A DNA stretch of 64,000 bases from assembly GCF_010727125.1 (NCBI RefSeq), contig NZ_AP022564.1, positions 3,286,001-3,350,000 on the forward strand, read 5' to 3'. Below are positions 62,671 to 64,000 of this stretch, piece by piece. Numbering within the stretch: position 1 is the first letter of the stretch; each line of letters starts with the position of its first letter. The DNA is from Mycolicibacter terrae. GTDB lineage: Bacteria; Actinomycetota; Actinomycetes; Mycobacteriales; Mycobacteriaceae. The translations under genes were made by a program, and so were the position numbers. Below the pieces are notes generated by a model. It searched no databases. It was not told where the DNA came from and worked only from the letters and a program-made list of their open reading frames with translations.

Positions 62671-63717
62671 ATGCAGCACGGATCACCCATGCGCCCGGTT
62701 TCTCGCGGGGTCACCTCCCGCTATCGGAACGGCGCTGCGGCGGCTGCAAACCGGTCTTCTGTTCCGAGCCCCGCCGAGGTGACCGACATCATTCCTTTCA
62801 ACGAGTTCGGACGGCTCGACGACGCCCCGTTCAGCGACGCCGCGTTTACCGGCGCCGCCTTCGACGGCTCGGCTGACGTGCTATCGGCGCCGGAGCTGGA
62901 CGACATGACCGACACCGACAACATGCCGGTCCTGCGGCTGGCCTTCCCCCGCGGCGGCTACCCGGACGAGTACGTCTACGGCTTTCCGCGCGAAGCGGCC
63001 GGTGTGCCGGTCCGCCGCGGCGGAAAACACCGCAGCCAGCCCACCAGCGCGGTCAAGAGCCGCGTGATGATCGCCGCGATGGCCGCCGGCGCGGCCGCTG
63101 CCGCCGCGCACGCCGCCACCCACCCCTCGGGCGACGCCGTCGCCCGGCCCGCCGTACTGGTCGCCAGCAAGACGACGCTGAACGACGGCACCACCACCAC
63201 CTCCAGCCGCGGCATGCAGATGATCACGGTCAAGGCCGCGGCCAATGTCGTGGTGCACAACGAGGAGCTGGCCAAGGGCGTGGCCTTCGCCCAGGAGCGT
63301 GCCGAGCGCGAGGCCCGGCTGCAGCGCCCGCTGTTCGTCGCGCCGACCCAGGGCGCGTTCACCTCGAACTTCGGCTACCGCTGGGGTGTGCTGCACGCCG
63401 GCATCGACATCGCCAACGCCATCGGCACCCCGATCCTGGCGGCTTCCGACGGCGTGGTGATCGAGTCCGGCGCCAGCGCCGGCTACGGCATGCTGGTCAA
63501 ACTGCGTCACTCCGACGGCACGGTCACGCTCTACGGGCACATCAACCGGTCGCTGGTCAGCGTCGGCGAGCGCGTCATGGCCGGCGACCAGATCGCCGAG
63601 ATGGGCAACCGCGGCTATTCCACCGGCCCGCACTTGCACTTCGAGGTGCTGCAGAACGGCACCAGCAGGATCGACCCGACTTCTTGGCTCGCCAAGCGCG
63701 GGATCAATTTCGCTTAA
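62671..63717 (+). CDS. M23 family (LytM-like) peptidoglycan endopeptidase (Rv0950c-like)
   Basis: 348 residues. N-terminal cytoplasmic part (1-130), one helix (about 131-149, VMIAAMAAGAAAAAAHAAT), then a C-terminal M23 domain with HAGIDIANAIGTPI (H-x3-D) and GPHLHFEVLQNG (HxH), the zinc ligands. It would cut peptidoglycan cross-bridges or act as a non-lytic regulator in division. ATG 62671 has an AGAGGA site 14 bp upstream; a later ATG 62689 is possible. Confidence 0.88.
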   Translation: MQHGSPMRPVSRGVTSRYRNGAAAAANRSSVPSPAEVTDIIPFNEFGRLDDAPFSDAAFTGAAFDGSADVLSAPELDDMTDTDNMPVLRLAFPRGGYPDEYVYGFPREAAGVPVRRGGKHRSQPTSAVKSRVMIAAMAAGAAAAAAHAATHPSGDAVARPAVLVASKTTLNDGTTTTSSRGMQMITVKAAANVVVHNEELAKGVAFAQERAEREARLQRPLFVAPTQGAFTSNFGYRWGVLHAGIDIANAIGTPILAASDGVVIESGASAGYGMLVKLRHSDGTVTLYGHINRSLVSVGERVMAGDQIAEMGNRGYSTGPHLHFEVLQNGTSRIDPTSWLAKRGINFA

Positions 63718-63726
63718 CCTGGGTTG

Positions 63727-64000
63727 GTGACCGACCGCCACCATCCGCCCACCGGTGCTAACCCCTCGAGTCCTTCCGGAACCGATCCGGCCAGTGCTGC
63801 CAGCCGCATCATCCGCCGGGCCCCTACCGGCGCCATCCCGATCGTCACCGGTGCGCAGCGGATGCCCCCGGCGGCACAGCCCCCGGTGGCTCCCCGGCCG
63901 GCCCCGACCCAGACCCCGTCGGCCGTTGTCCCGATCAGCGCCTGCGTGTTGTCCATCGTGGGCTGCTGGGCCACCTCGGTGGTATCCACCGACCTGATTG
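63727..64000 (+). CDS. Proline-rich hypothetical protein, 3' end outside window
   Basis: GTG 63727 opens a frame that continues past the window end (91 codons seen). The N-terminus is proline/alanine-rich and disordered (PPAAQPPVAPRPAPTQTP), then a hydrophobic stretch VVPISACVLSIVGCW starts, suggesting a membrane protein. It follows the M23 gene by nine bases. I do not recognise it. Confidence 0.55.
   Translation, partial: MTDRHHPPTGANPSSPSGTDPASAASRIIRRAPTGAIPIVTGAQRMPPAAQPPVAPRPAPTQTPSAVVPISACVLSIVGCWATSVVSTDLI

Overview
The window looks like chromosomal DNA of a non-tuberculous Mycobacterium (Mycolicibacterium-type actinobacterium). It is GC-rich throughout, carries mycobacteria-specific families (PPE, MprAB-PepD, GlpR/SepX, PerM, DUF732, Ruc, CDGP protein), has many candidate leaderless starts, and follows in reverse order the gene order I remember from M. 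tuberculosis Rv0950c-Rv1002c. All comparison with M. tuberculosis is from memory; nothing was searched.

Layout. 1-3.1 kb: end of the protein O-mannosyltransferase, an AlkB-like oxygenase, a lipoprotein and the cNMP-gated lysine acetyltransferase. 3.3-9.7 kb: genes I do not place in that M. tuberculosis segment (NADP glutamate dehydrogenase, DUF732, EcsC, TetR with a diiron protein, P450, TetR), then tRNA-Ala(CGC). 9.8-21 kb: conserved core with the cell-division pair GlpR/SepX and Glp (MoeA-like) around a RimJ acetyltransferase, galU, folate cyclo-ligase, the chaperone Ruc behind a CIRCE element, a SAF protein, an MscL variant with a zinc ribbon, moaB2, pepD, mprB, mprA and rpmF. 21.2-29.6 kb: a six-gene operon with overlapping or nearly abutting genes (AtuA-like, FadE13, AccD2, AccA2, FadE12, EchA7) that resembles terpene/leucine-type branched acyl-CoA catabolism.

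29.7-44.8 kb is an accessory block: DUF1707 protein, a TetR/MpaB-oxygenase divergon, a four-gene operon that I read as a possible secreted glycine-zipper effector with partner, small membrane protein and signal-less LpqN-like protein, a methyltransferase, a complete Mrp Na+(K+)/H+ antiporter operon (mrpA/B fused, C, D, E, F, G), a NarL-type two-component pair, and a PPE protein with a membrane segment and SHOCT tail. 44.8-51.7 kb: VWA/MoxR pair, lipase-like hydrolase, TetR and D-aminoacylase-like amidohydrolase.

51.7-52.6 kb is the most unusual site. A 28-bp direct repeat (27/28) of the 3' end of purH brackets an 842-bp AT-richer insert carrying a small secreted CDGP-type protein and a 61-residue HTH protein. 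The HTH gene has a near-consensus leaderless promoter overlaid by two 14-bp palindromes 20 bp apart. It looks like a minimal integrated element with att-like ends but no recombinase. 52.6-64 kb returns to conserved order: purH, purN, a hypothetical gene, perM, an Rv0954-like gene, an F420 enzyme with a KstR-type site, a thiolase-like protein, sucD, sucC, an M23 peptidase, and the start of one more gene cut by the window end.
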